64,000 nt of DNA from Panorpa germanica (taxonomy: Eukaryota; Arthropoda; Insecta; Mecoptera; Panorpidae): positions 11,109,807 to 11,173,806 of the forward strand of contig OY783206.1 in NCBI GenBank assembly GCA_963678705.1, written 5' to 3'. Both the position numbers and the translations under genes were made by a program. The notes under the pieces are model-generated. The model was not told the origin of the DNA. It was given only the letters and a program-made list of their open reading frames with translations, and searched no databases. This document shows positions 11,298-21,620 of this stretch, piece by piece (within the stretch, counting starts at the first letter, position 1; each line of letters starts with the position of its first letter).

Positions 11298-11525
11298 AGT
11301 GGCCTGGTGGTAAAAGGGCCAATGTCAGTATCTTCAAAATATTAAATTTAACAAAACATGAATTAAATAAACAAATTCTACGCAATTATAACTATGTCTT
11401 AACCAAAAGGGAATGTGAAATTCTACTTTATATTGATTGAAATTAAAATAATTTTAATTAATGAAACTTTTATCTAGCTACTTAATTTGGAATTTTTACA
11501 TTGGCCCTTTTAGAACCCAGCCACT
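11298..11525. mobile_element. MITE with AAAAGGGCCAATGT inverted ends, copy 1
   Basis: The left arm AGTGGCCTGGTGGTAAAAGG and the right arm read inward (AGTGGCTGGGTTCTAAAAGG) both continue GCCAATGT. They form a 27-28 bp imperfect inverted repeat round an AT-rich core. A diverged second copy lies at 14,231-14,463. Confidence 0.7.
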
Positions 11526-12240
11526 AATTTATTACTGGGTTTTCCATAGAAGGAGATTAAAAAACTTTTTTTAGATTTATTATACCTCTTAATAGGAAAT
11601 TCCCTTATATATACTCGTACGATAATACCGTTGGGGTAATATCCACAAAAATTCCCGGACCCCTGCTGTTTATTTTGAAGGTATTTTTCAAGATTAACAT
11701 CAACATACCTAACACCCTGTTTGAATAGTTCCATCTGAGACGAATCGATTGTTGAACATTTAAATTGTCTTTTTATTTGCATGAAATTGTTGTTACGCTT
11801 CATTAGTGCGATTCAACGATGTTTAACTGCATTCATGTTATTTAGGGAAGTACGACCAGGTGGCTAATTCTGGGAAAAACCATTTCACCACATGTGTTCT
11901 CCCTAATTCCTCGCAATCAGTCACTTGGGAAAGTTCAGGTAGAGCACTAATATTATTTACTCATTAACGGAATTTTGTGTTCAATAATTTATAATCACAT
12001 TTATAGCATAACTATTTAAATAGTTTAATAAATTTTTAAATTATGGGAATGTACAGAAATTATCTTCATTAACATAATCTGTAGACATGCAAAATATTTC
12101 GGCAAAGCACCAGACCCGAATTTACTAATAGTCAAATTACTAAATACAAATGTATAGGGCGCGTCATTTTTTTTTTTTTTGCTCTTAATTTAAATGGCTT
12201 CTTAGGTAATTAGCGTAGGGCCTGTAAATCTGAGGGGCCC

Positions 12241-12291
<51 letters not shown>
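12241..12291. repeat. (AT)n microsatellite, about 50 bp
   Basis: A pure AT dinucleotide run. A T14 homopolymer lies shortly before it near 12,167-12,180. Confidence 0.95.
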
Positions 12292-12294
<3 letters not shown>

Positions 12295-12728
12295 TTTTTT
12301 TTTTGTAGACTAGAAGACCGATACACATTCAATAAAAAGAAACTTTTAAGTTATCTATATTATTTTAACATAAGAGCAAGATCTTTCGATTGCTGTACAA
12401 TCAACATCAGGTTTTAAGAATGAATGTCAAAATTAATTTTAAACATTATTAACAAATAAAATTAACAAAGAAATACATTAAATACAATGACAACAAATTA
12501 AAATCAAATCAATGGAAAACAATGTAGTAACTATAGTTTTTAAATTAATAATACAATAGATAGAATGAGTATTTTGTATTTAGAATTAAAACAAATGTAT
12601 AGTGTTAGAGAAACAGTAAACAGTTCGCTCAAAGAAGCCAATGAATTTTTCTCCTTCTCAACTGAACAATTAAATTGAACTCATTCAATTCATATTGCAT
12701 GAATCCTTAGCAAGGGCGGCCTTAGCCA

Positions 12729-12866
12729 TTGCGAGGCCCCGGGCAGCAGACCTTTGCGAGGCACCGGGCGGCAGAAATTTGCGAGGCCCCGGGGTGGCAG
12801 ATCTTTGCGATGCCCCGGGGTGGCAGATTTTTGCTAGGCACCGGGCGACAGATCTTTGCGATTCTT
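12729..12866 (+). repeat. GC-rich 25-26 bp tandem repeat, five units
   Basis: Five head-to-tail units of the form TTGCGAGGCCCCGGG, then YGGCAGATCT. They are strikingly GC-rich against AT-rich surroundings. The array keeps a continuous frame (12,695-12,889), but the protein is just the repeat and looks incidental. The GGCCCCGGG-type sequence resembles hAT MITE termini seen elsewhere here. A second GC-rich patch, possibly the other end of the same element, lies at 13,100-13,205. Confidence 0.75.
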
Positions 12867-13730
12867 TGTATAATTTATGTAAATTGTAAGTAAGTATTTT
12901 TGATGATAATTGACGAGAAATAAAATTTTATATTGGAAGATTTATAAAAGTTAACAAGCACAAAGACGACAAATATTAATGATGATAAACTAAGGAACAT
13001 GAATGCCTTGAAAGATATACGCAGTGATTCTAGTGGGACTTCTAAAGAGCTAGGCGCGAGATTCAAATACATATATAGCAATGAATTTTTCTACTTGGGT
13101 TACTGCGCGAAAAGGCGGGTCCCCTGCAAGAGCGAGACCCCAGGCGGTTGCCCTGCTTATAAGGCAACATTCCAGAGTGAGCCTCTTTTCAAGCCACGGC
13201 TCTGCAGCAAGAATAGTTGATATAGAATGCTATGTTATTGATATAAATATATAAATGGGGCTCTGATTTTATATTTTGTCTAGTTAGCAGATTAGCTGCG
13301 TGAGAATTTATGTGAGAATGACGCCATTGAAATTTAAAAAGAAAACTCTTTTAAATAATGTTTTCTGTATTTATGATAATATACTAATACATCTTCCAGT
13401 CTATTTAACATATTTTTATTTTCGATACCAAGTCCGAAGATGGTGGCTGTGTCTGTGTCTATTGTGTGTATGTAAACACATAATTAATTAAACGTTGTTA
13501 AATATCAAACAATTGATCAATTCTCTTACTTAACCAAATAAAATAATGAATACTGAGAATAAATTTATTGTATTGACACAATTACATTTTAAAAGAATGT
13601 CACAAAATTATTGTATCAAATAGTATCTACCAAAGTTACAACGTATCTTCAACAAAGACGTTAAGCAATTAGATACTTTAACAGTGTTTTAAAACGTATC
13701 TAATGCTTTGAATATGTATCTAGATATATA

Positions 13731-14582
13731 TTAAATGGGTTCCAATGAAAGTTCTTTACTTAATTTTCTGTACTTTTGAATATTACTTTCAGTCAAATTA
13801 AATCGCCCATACGTATCAATCATAAGATTGTATTTTGCTTGTGCCACTTCTCTTATCAGTTGAATTACCATATATCTTTCTTCCTGATCTGCCTTTATTA
13901 TTATTGGCTTAATTTTTCTATTTTTCAAACCTCCAGGAACTGCTGGTTGTGGAGTAGTTGTACTAGTTTTCCAACCCATACCAATGAAAAAAGATTCATC
14001 TACTTTCTCAAATTTTGAGGGAATGGTAATACTATCGAGTAGTCTTGAATTACTGGCATCTTTCTTTACGCTTGAAGACCGACGAATCCGTGGAGGCATG
14101 TTTATTTCGTTAGACTTTGACTGTTCTTCCTTACCTTGAAAATCAGAGAAATATATTTATTCAACCTGTGATAATTAATCAATATGTGACGTATTCTTAC
14201 AACGAGGAGGAATGAGATTTTAATAATATTGCCTGGTCTACGTGCTAAAAGAGCAATGTCATTTTCTCTGTCTTCAAAATTTTCAAAATATTAAATACAT
14301 AATCAGATTGTATGTAGACAAATCTATGTTTTAGCTAGTGCTAAAAAATTATGTCAGGTGAAATTAACGTATCTTTAGATAGAAACTTTCAAAGCGATAC
14401 CTTCAAATATTCATTCAAATCTTGGTTTCAAGTGTAGAAATTTGATTTATGCCCTTTTCGAACTATACCGTTGAATTAATTATTAATTTCTCACCTGAAT
14501 TAGCGCTTGTGCATCCAAGTATATATGAAGACACTAAGATGATGCACGTCAATTTCAGAACAAAGATGTTAATTATTTTCAT
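13731..14582 (-). CDS. Secreted protein, two exons, unrecognised (163 residues)
   Basis: Assembled from the minus strand: exon 1 is 14,582-14,495 (ATG to G|GTGAGA) and exon 2 is 14,134-13,731 (acceptor TTTCTCTGATTTTCAAG|G). The 88 + 404 nt join in phase to give 163 residues. Exon 1 is a signal peptide, MKIINIFVLKLTCIILVSSY, then ILGCTSANS. The mature part has no cysteine. It runs GKEEQSKSNEINMPP, then RIRRSSSVKKDAS (basic), then SFFIGMGWKTSTTTPQPAVP, then a charged C-terminal segment containing QEERYMVIQLIREVAQAKYN that looks helical. RR, KK and KNRK sites could be processed if this were a prohormone, but there is no amidation signal and no repeated peptide. A start at the internal Met (14,099) would lose the secretion signal; the upstream exon matches in phase, so I prefer the longer form. 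Family unknown. Confidence 0.68.
14231..14463. mobile_element. Decayed AAAAGGGCCAATGT-type MITE, copy 2, in the intron of the 163-residue gene
   Basis: It starts GCCTGGTCTACGTGCTAAAA then GAGCAATGTC, and shares TCTTCAAAAT...AATATTAAAT with the copy at 11,298-11,525. The right end (TATGCCCTTTTCGAAC) is worn. It fills most of the 360 bp intron. Confidence 0.5.
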
Positions 14583-15000
14583 TGTTCTCTTGCCTTCTAT
14601 TATTATAGTTAAATAAGAAATGTATTCCTTCTTCAGTGTTTGTACCTGCAGTACAAAAGCCGTGTGTTTTACCTGCTCTACCCAGAAACTAGCATGATCA
14701 ACTTATTAAATACTGACTATAAAATATTAACTGGAAAGGTTCTACCTGTGGTGCATAAAGTTGTGTGTCCACTTATCAGCATGGTCGTCATTGGATGCAT
14801 CGTACCAAATCAATTCAATGGCAATAGCGCTTCTTAGATTGGTAGAGGATTTTAGCACTATTTTTCATAATTCCATGCGGATTTGTATACGCGTAACTTA
14901 ACACAGAAATTATTTTTAGTGTTTTTCCAATATTAACATATACAAAATTGACAACAATGTGAATGAAGTTGTTGTTTGCATATATTTTCCTTATAGATTA

Positions 15001-15528
15001 TCCAGTAAACATTTTGGATTTACTTTGACGTCATATTGAAGATGCGTATGATGTTTTGTCATGAAATAATTAAATTTGATTTCAATCGTTCAGGAGAAAT
15101 GTCAGTGATATGCACTACAAATGACAAAATCACTTCACTAATCTCAATACTATGAGAAACCGAAATTTATAACAGCAGTAGCCATGAATAGATCATTCTT
15201 GTTGTCGGGATATAAAGTATAAGAAGAAGCAGAACAATATTAGGGGCGATAAAAAAATCTCAATGCTATACCAGTATTGAATGTATATAGTTGCAAATTA
15301 ACCATTAAAGTGTAACAGACACAGATATATATTGCTTCTTTTTCTAAAATCTACTAAAATAAATATTTTCAAATGTAAAAGAGACAACAACTATATCTCC
15401 ATTTAAATGTATGATGTTAGAAAGAGAAAGAATATTTTTATGAATAGATTCTGACAATTTTTCTTTCATAGTTGATTTTTTGACAGGAATTTCACTTATT
15501 TATACCGTTTCACCAAAATTTTACTGGG
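15001..15528. mobile_element. CCCAG-family element, 528 bp
   Basis: It begins TCCAGTAAACATTTTGG (first C changed to T) and ends CCAAAATTTTACTGGG, with TA on both flanks. The internal phrase TATTGAAGATGCGT links it to the short copies at 24,678 and 38,475. Confidence 0.75.
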
Positions 15529-15671
15529 TAGTACAAAATTTATCTATATAATTAAAAAGTCGCAATAAATCTAATCACAATATAAAAGACCAATCCCTCT
15601 GGACAACTATTCTTTTAATTTTAAGTTTTACTTTTAAATGTCTGTTTTGACCTTAAATTGTATGTTTTAAC

Positions 15672-16002
15672 CTGCGTAGACATACGTGCGACTTGAACAT
15701 GCTACATCCAACATTTGATGTAATAAGTTTACAACACGTCCACATTAGTGCTAGTTCTAGTTCTTTAGATGTTCCGACTTAGCTTTGAAACATTTTTGTT
15801 CCATAAAAATACTATCTAGAATTTTTAAAAAAAGCATAAGTAAAAGTTTTATTAGTGTCGCATGTTTGTGTCGCATTACTCTGTATGTTAAAAGTACAAC
15901 ACATTTAGTATTTTCATGTCTAAATAATGTCAACTTATTAATGAAAATATATAAATGTTGGATGTCGCATGTTTATGTCGCACCAATCTGTACGAGGCAT
16001 CA
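15672..16002. mobile_element. MITE with roughly 50 bp inverted ends (GCGACAT...CATCCAACATTT)
   Basis: The left arm TGCGACTTGAACATGCTACA then TCCAACATTT is mirrored on the right by TGCGACATAAACATGCGACA then TCCAACATTT. Both continue to AATAAGT with indels. A further partial GTGTCGCATGTTTGTGTCGC lies inside. No coding capacity. Confidence 0.65.
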
Positions 16003-16988
16003 GCACAGAACAGAGTAACGTTTCTTTGTAATGTTTTTGTTTTAGTTTTGAATGTACCTAAGCCGTATTCCCACTCGTTTTAATGATATAATTTAAGCAT
16101 AAAAATAAGTTCAGCTCGTGAAATATAAACAAATAAAAGTAATTATATTAAATAATTTATAGTACAATTCATATTAAATAAATGATGAAAGAAGCACGGT
16201 TTCATAAGCAGAAACTTACATTTAAGGTTAAAACATTAAATTAAAATTAAAACTCAATGAGTGAATGATACTTTAGTACGCATGCGTCATGCAACACAAA
16301 TTATTATGTTAATTTAATTCTATGCCTCTTTAATTTAAAACAAACAAATTCTATGTATTTTACACATTTTGTATTATTTTAATTAATATTTGAGCTTTTA
16401 TTCTGAACTATATACTTTGCAGACTTTTTACTATATGTTTAAACATAATAAGTAAAATTAAATCCTTGAAACGTAGATTTTTCACTATACCACACGATTA
16501 TACTGAATAAAAAAGTGCAGACGCTTTCCTAAGAGACGAGACGAGACGAGTATGTTTCGTTGGGTCGCGACGACGAGCTTTCAAAGCTTGCGGCATCAGC
16601 GTCGACGGCTCCATGCTTGTTTAGCCGATATTTTACAAAACATAACAGCAAAGGCGATGTTTTGCAAGCAAAAAAAAGAAAATAATGATTTATTACCGGC
16701 AAACACGGAAGCTGACGTGACCACGTGACTTACTGGTTGATTTTTAGACAAGTATGGTACACTCAGTGCAACGCCTTTGTCAGTCACGAGGCCATGACAC
16801 ATTAATTAAATTATTTTTAGTAATGCCATCCGTCATTCTCACTACTTTAATATAACAAATGGTCGGCATATCCGAGTCATTAAAAATATGCATAAATTAT
16901 TGTATTATTAAGAGAAGTTAATTTATTAGGTTAGTCATTAGGACAGGAAAACTGTTTTACCGACATTTAGGGTTGCTGGTCTCGTAAT
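16003..16988. other. No gene seen
   Basis: AT-rich DNA with one short GC-richer patch at 16,540-16,760 (GACGAGACGAGACGAG, then GGTCGCGACGACGAGC and a CACGTG). An open frame on the minus strand there (16,596-16,802) lacks any recognisable motif or splice context, so it is not called a gene. Confidence 0.35.
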
Positions 16989-17592
16989 AATGGGCTTGTG
17001 TCCTATGTCTTAATTTCTATAAAACTACTATATATTGATAAAATTGGTTACTAGATCCTCAAATGTCCAATTATGTTTTAATAACTCCTTACATTTCAGA
17101 AGATATTAACAATTAAAAAAGTCATTTTTTCTCTTTAATTATTAAAGGGATTCAATGTTAGATAACATTTTAACTGCATGTGACATCACAGCCGCTAGTT
17201 ACTATCTGTTTTATACAACAGAGCGTAAAAGAGATATTCAAGAATGAACTCTGGCAAGTTTACAGGTTACCAACCTTACAGCTCATAAATCTCTTCTATA
17301 TGTATTTATATATCAAAATATCAAATATTATTTACAGCTATTTCAAGGAACAATGAAATTCCAATATTATGTCTGCCGTAACAGGGGTAGATAAAATAAA
17401 AACTTATTATTCTTTGATTTGACTTGATTTTTTCGACTACCAACGGCTACAAAACATTACCACTGCACTGACCTACTCAACAAATAACTGACGTTAAAAT
17501 GCATTTTACGTCATACAAGTATGGCCTACTTTTTTAGCGCTAAAACTATAATTCAAATTTTTAATTGCTATATCTCCGTCAACATTTAGATA
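16989..17592. mobile_element. AATGGGCTTGTGTCC-family element, truncated on the right
   Basis: It starts AATGGGCTTGTGTCCTATGT and runs through the family hallmarks (AATTATTAAAGGGATTCAA, TTGCTATATCTCCGTCAACA). It stops before the usual GACACGCCAATACAC section and right inverted end. It extends the same orientation as the copy at 34,888. Confidence 0.8.
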
Positions 17593-18194
17593 TAATGATT
17601 GCTTTTTAATTACTAGAGCGCATAATGCGGCATTATGCTCAGCATTGAACGTTGTAACTACAGGAATGACTCGTACAGTTGAGCACTTTAAAAAATTCTG
17701 TTCTCGCATTATGTGCGCAATTGATAGCAATTAATTAGCATAAAATATAAAAATTTTTGATATTTATATATTGTTGACAATTACTATTGATTATTATTTC
17801 CAATATCATTGTTTGAATTGATTTAATAGCTTTAATAATAATTTGTATTATATTTAAATCACAAAACAATTTTTTGAAATAAAATTGTATGTAAAATTAA
17901 CCTACAAGATATACAAGATTTAAAAAAAATTAAGATGAACAAGTATAAATGAAGGTACAGATTTAAAAGTAAAGCATGTTCCAATTAAACATCCACATAA
18001 TTCGGCACAGTGCTGCACTAAGCTGCATTGTTGTTTGTAATTGGAAAATTCCCAATATGTACTAGTAAAGTTGCCTACCAGGATCAAAAATGTATTTTCT
18101 TTTCAATTATTTTGAAAAATTAACATAATCATTTAAGAAACCAGGATAATTAAATTAAAAATATAAGGAAAAAGAAAAAAAAATATTTTAGGAA

Positions 18195-18215
18195 AGGTTA
18201 TCTAATAGATAACCT
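18195..18215. repeat. Perfect short palindrome AGGTTATCTAATAGATAACCT
   Basis: The 21 bases from 18,195 form two 9-10 base arms (AGGTTATCTA and its complement) around a single central base. It is not linked to any other feature. Confidence 0.7.
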
Positions 18216-18500
18216 AAATAATCTAAAACTGATTTTTAAGAGGAAAAGATTAAGTATTATAATAGTGGATTTACCCAATAATTTTATTATATGTTTCCTT
18301 AAACTAAATTTAGACACACAGAGACGTACTTCAACAAAATTAGCAGACTTAATAGATTTACCATTAGGTCAGGAGTCAAATTCCCTAAATGTTTCACAAC
18401 CAAAGTTGTCATTATTGCAGCCAGGGAAACAGATTTAAAACAATTTACGATATGTTTCTTTTGGCGGCATTCATTCGACCGCTAATAGTAAGGAAGAGCA

Positions 18501-18857
18501 TAAGGCCTGCCACACACTGCAAGCGTATTTAAGCGAATTTTAACCAAGCGAATACATGCTACAACACTAAACCTATCCCTACCTTGTAAATACCATCAGC
18601 CGGTTCAGACTAGAAGGAAACAGTGGTGTATCGATAAAAATTCAAGTAAAAGTATGTTCTCATGATAAATTATGTTAGTGCAAAACAACTTCATTTCAAC
18701 ACAAGAGACTTGGCATATCGGTATATACCACATATACGTATTGTAATACAACACATGCAAAGAAAACACGAGTCGGCTTGCTTTGAGAGTTCTATCCGCT
18801 CAACCAATCCAATTTACGTCCGAATTCACCGTCGCTTACAGTGTGCGACAGGCCTAA
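18501..18857. mobile_element. MITE with AGGCCTG...CACACTG inverted ends (about 357 bp)
   Basis: The left end TAAGGCCTGCCACACACTGC then AAGCG, and the right end read inward TTAGGCCTGTCGCACACTGT then AAGCG, form an inverted repeat of at least 25 bp. The interior has no coding frame. I could not see a clear target duplication. Confidence 0.72.
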
Positions 18858-19629
18858 GGTAGAACACATTTGGGGATAACCATTTGTGAGCACAAGAAAA
18901 TCAGAGACCTAAACAAAGGTTATTCACAGCGCAATGAAAAAACCCCTTTGAATTGATTTACGAGTTACTAATATTAAAGGTGTTATGTCCACGTCTACAG
19001 TGTGATTTAAAAGTTGTGTTGGATCTGCGGACTACTAGTGAACCGATTTATAGTATAAACTGTACCACCTGTACCTGTATAAACCACACTGTATAAAAAT
19101 TGTTTTAAAATAATCTTTAGATGCGTCGTTCTTAGCGTAGAAAATGCGCGAAGTAAATATGCTATTTTAAACACATGGAATCATAAGAGAAAATATGGTC
19201 CGGTCTTGTGTTACATATGCTTAAAGCCGGCACTTATAAGGGAGACCTTAAGAGTGCGGCACTAAAACAGCAGATAGAATTAATTTCGCGAGAACAATGT
19301 TTTTGCATTTTTGTCCTGCTTGAGGACTTTTGAAATCTGAGCATTTAATATCTTAGAACAAAAATCTACCTTTTATCAAATTTCATACCATTTTCTTTTT
19401 GTTAATTTCTTCACAGATAATAAATTTAACACATACAATCAACAAATGTATATATCGCATTTAAAATACAATCACAAATTTATATTTCTCCATTAAATAT
19501 AAAGTTTCGCTAAGAGCATTTCCATTATTAACAGTAGTGGATATGCAGAACCCTGTATCACTATATGTAAAAACAGTGCTATTTTCCGATAAAATCAGAA
19601 AACAAAAAAAGTGTTAATAAGTAGACTGT

Positions 19630-19642
19630 AGGTCAAAGGTCA
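19630..19642 (+). promoter_or_regulatory. Perfect DR1 nuclear-receptor half-site repeat
   Basis: AGGTCAAAGGTCA is two exact AGGTCA half-sites spaced by one base. That is the DR1 layout bound by HNF4- and USP/RXR-type receptors. No gene is within several kb, so any role is speculative. Confidence 0.4.
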
Positions 19643-20088
19643 CTATTGCAGTCGACATGTTCCAGGTTCAATAATGTCAAGCCACATTGCCACGTGGCAA
19701 TCAATAATGTGATGTCATAGGTTGGCTGGTAAATCTTTGGTTGATTGACAGTAAATTATGTAACATGTATGCAGTTTTGCAACTGATTTTTGATTTGTCA
19801 CTCAATTTCAAATTATTTTGTAAAACCTGTTAATTTTTAGCTGATTATACTAGGCGTCGTTACGTAATAGCGATGATCGATGCGTACTCAGAAACACAAG
19901 GCTTCTGACTTGTGGTTAGTTAAGTGAACTGTGAGTTCCACTTAGACCAAACTGTAAATGACGTAAGATGATCTCCATTTCGGAAACGAAGTAGAACGCG
20001 TTTGAACGAGGGAGCACGGCCATTCTTTAGAGAAAAGAAAAATTTTACAACACAATAAAAAATCACGATAACCCATTAATTCACCATC

Positions 20089-20345
20089 TTAGACAATACA
20101 TACACGACAGCCTACCGTTCAAGATCAAATACAGATTATCAAAGGACACAATCTTCTAGGTGCATGTTGCACAACATATTTCTCCATATGTAAAATTCCA
20201 CCATACCAAAGTAGGGTTTTTTAACCATGTTTCCCTACACAAACACACAAGACAATATTATATTATATAAGACATCATCTCAGAACATTGACAATACGGA
20301 TTAGGGCTTAGGCACCATACTTTAGCATAAGATACACTGTAACTA
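20089..20345. repeat. Dispersed repeat R, copy 1
   Basis: The stretch with ACACGACAGCCTACC near its start and GACATCATCTCAGAACATTG near its end is matched, with indels, by 29,566-29,783. A weaker match follows the MITE at 37,788. No coding frame or inverted ends were found. Confidence 0.6.
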
Positions 20346-20482
20346 ATAGCACTTATTGTAATAACATTTGACGAATAAATACCTTTTAACTTGTACTTAG
20401 AGAAAAGTTATCTTTACAGCAAGTGTCTATCATGAACGCTAACAAGTTTATAAAGAATATCTGTTTCACAAAACATAAGACT

Positions 20483-21018
20483 AAGGCCCTCCGCACACGA
20501 GGCGACTGGTTGCAAACCTTAGCCCCGTATCTGCCCGAACCGAATGTCATTACAACTGTGTTGTTAGTAAAAGAACGAACGTGTTTACGAGTGAGATAAA
20601 ACACACGGCACGAACGTAACTAAAATGATTTTAAACTGGTTTTGAGCATATATTCAGCGACTAGATTTCTCGGTCGCAGGGGATTGTTGGTTTCATCAAC
20701 AGAGATGTTTACGAATACTATTGAAAAATATTTAAATACATACATACAATCAAATATAACACAACAGAATCCCCTGTTTTGCTATTGTTAAAAATTCTAT
20801 AGAGTCACGATACACGGCTCGACATGGCTCGTGCTCGTTTTCGTTGAAAACTTTGTTTCACGTTTAGTTTGCAATCACCCGACTCGTGTGCCTTTCCTCG
20901 TGCTTTATCTCACTCGCATACAAGTTCGATCTCTCACTAACAACAGTTGTAATCACATTCGCTTCCGGTAGATTCGGAACTAAGGTTTGCAACCAGTCGC
21001 ATCGTGTGCGGACGTCCT
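20483..21018. mobile_element. MITE with about 150 bp inverted repeats (CCGCACACGA ends)
   Basis: The left arm runs TAAGGCCCTCCGCACACGAG then GCGACTGGTTGCAAACCTTA; the right arm read inward runs TTAGGACGTCCGCACACGAT then GCGACTGGTTGCAAACCTTA. Similarity continues through GATTACAACTGT and GCGAGTGAGATAAA for about 150 bp. The arms are GC-richer than the AT-rich centre. No transposase. A hAT affiliation is plausible from the GC-rich ends but unproven. Confidence 0.78.
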
Positions 21019-21329
21019 AACTTGCAAAAGACATAAGAAACCTTGAACATAAAAATATACAGTACGACATATTAAAATACTAGATCAATTCTCAACCAGC
21101 TATTTAGTAATTGTGTAAATATAAATGACTCTACATAATTCTATGGTCACCTAGTTTCGTCGTTGAATATAAAACGAATCTAAATAAATCCACTTAATTT
21201 GTTTACCGCACAATAACTCATCAATTTTTAATTCTAGCAAAGATTTTAACTTTATCAGTTGATAAGAATTTCATCAATTATCCAGAGTCGTATAAAACAG
21301 ACAATAAAACCTCTTAATTTAGAAGAGCA

Positions 21330-21495
21330 GGGCACCTCAAACGCCAATCACTCTATTTCTGAAGTACCACCACTTCTTTATTCGCTGTAAACACGCAAAC
21401 TTCGTGGCGGAGAGCATCTACGTGACCTGTCATCAGGCGGACACCTGGAGAGGATGAAGAGGACGTTCGCCACAACGATTTGTACCCAGTGAACT
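21330..21495. other. GC-rich island open in opposing frames, possible exon or gene remnant
   Basis: About 150 bases stand out by base composition. On the minus strand a 50-codon frame runs from after a TAA near 21,510 to a stop near 21,356; it includes GVRLMTGHVDALRHEVCVFT and ends ANKEVVVLQK. On the plus strand an overlapping frame reads KYHHFFIRCKHANFVAESIY then VTCHQADTWRG. Both look more protein-like than chance, but only one at most can be real. I recognise neither and cannot connect either to other exons. It may be a gene fragment carried by a transposon. Confidence 0.3.
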
Positions 21496-21574
21496 TTTTG
21501 TATGATTAAATAATGTTATATTTACAAAACTTGTAAAATATATCTGCGCTTTACTGTGTCATGTCATGATTTAC

Positions 21575-21620
21575 CTTACATCTTAGTAATTGGCCTGGTT
21601 CCCAATTACTAAGATGTAAG
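21575..21620. repeat. Perfect 19 bp hairpin with 8-base loop
   Basis: The arms CTTACATCTTAGTAATTGG (21,575-21,593) and its exact complement (21,602-21,620) flank CCTGGTTC. There is no mismatch. It is shorter than a typical pre-miRNA stem and is not part of a recognised MITE. Confidence 0.8.

Noticed and set aside
11510-11945. Minus-strand frame of 97 codons (11,510-11,803) and a neighbouring short frame ending FFPELATWSYFPK near 11,845
   Set aside because: Both look slightly protein-like, but the first overlaps the right end of a MITE, neither has a signal peptide or recognised motif, and no phase-matched upstream exon was found.
12695-12889. Open frame over the GC-rich tandem repeat as a gene
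   Set aside because: The protein is simply the repeat unit translated; no signal, domain or splice context.
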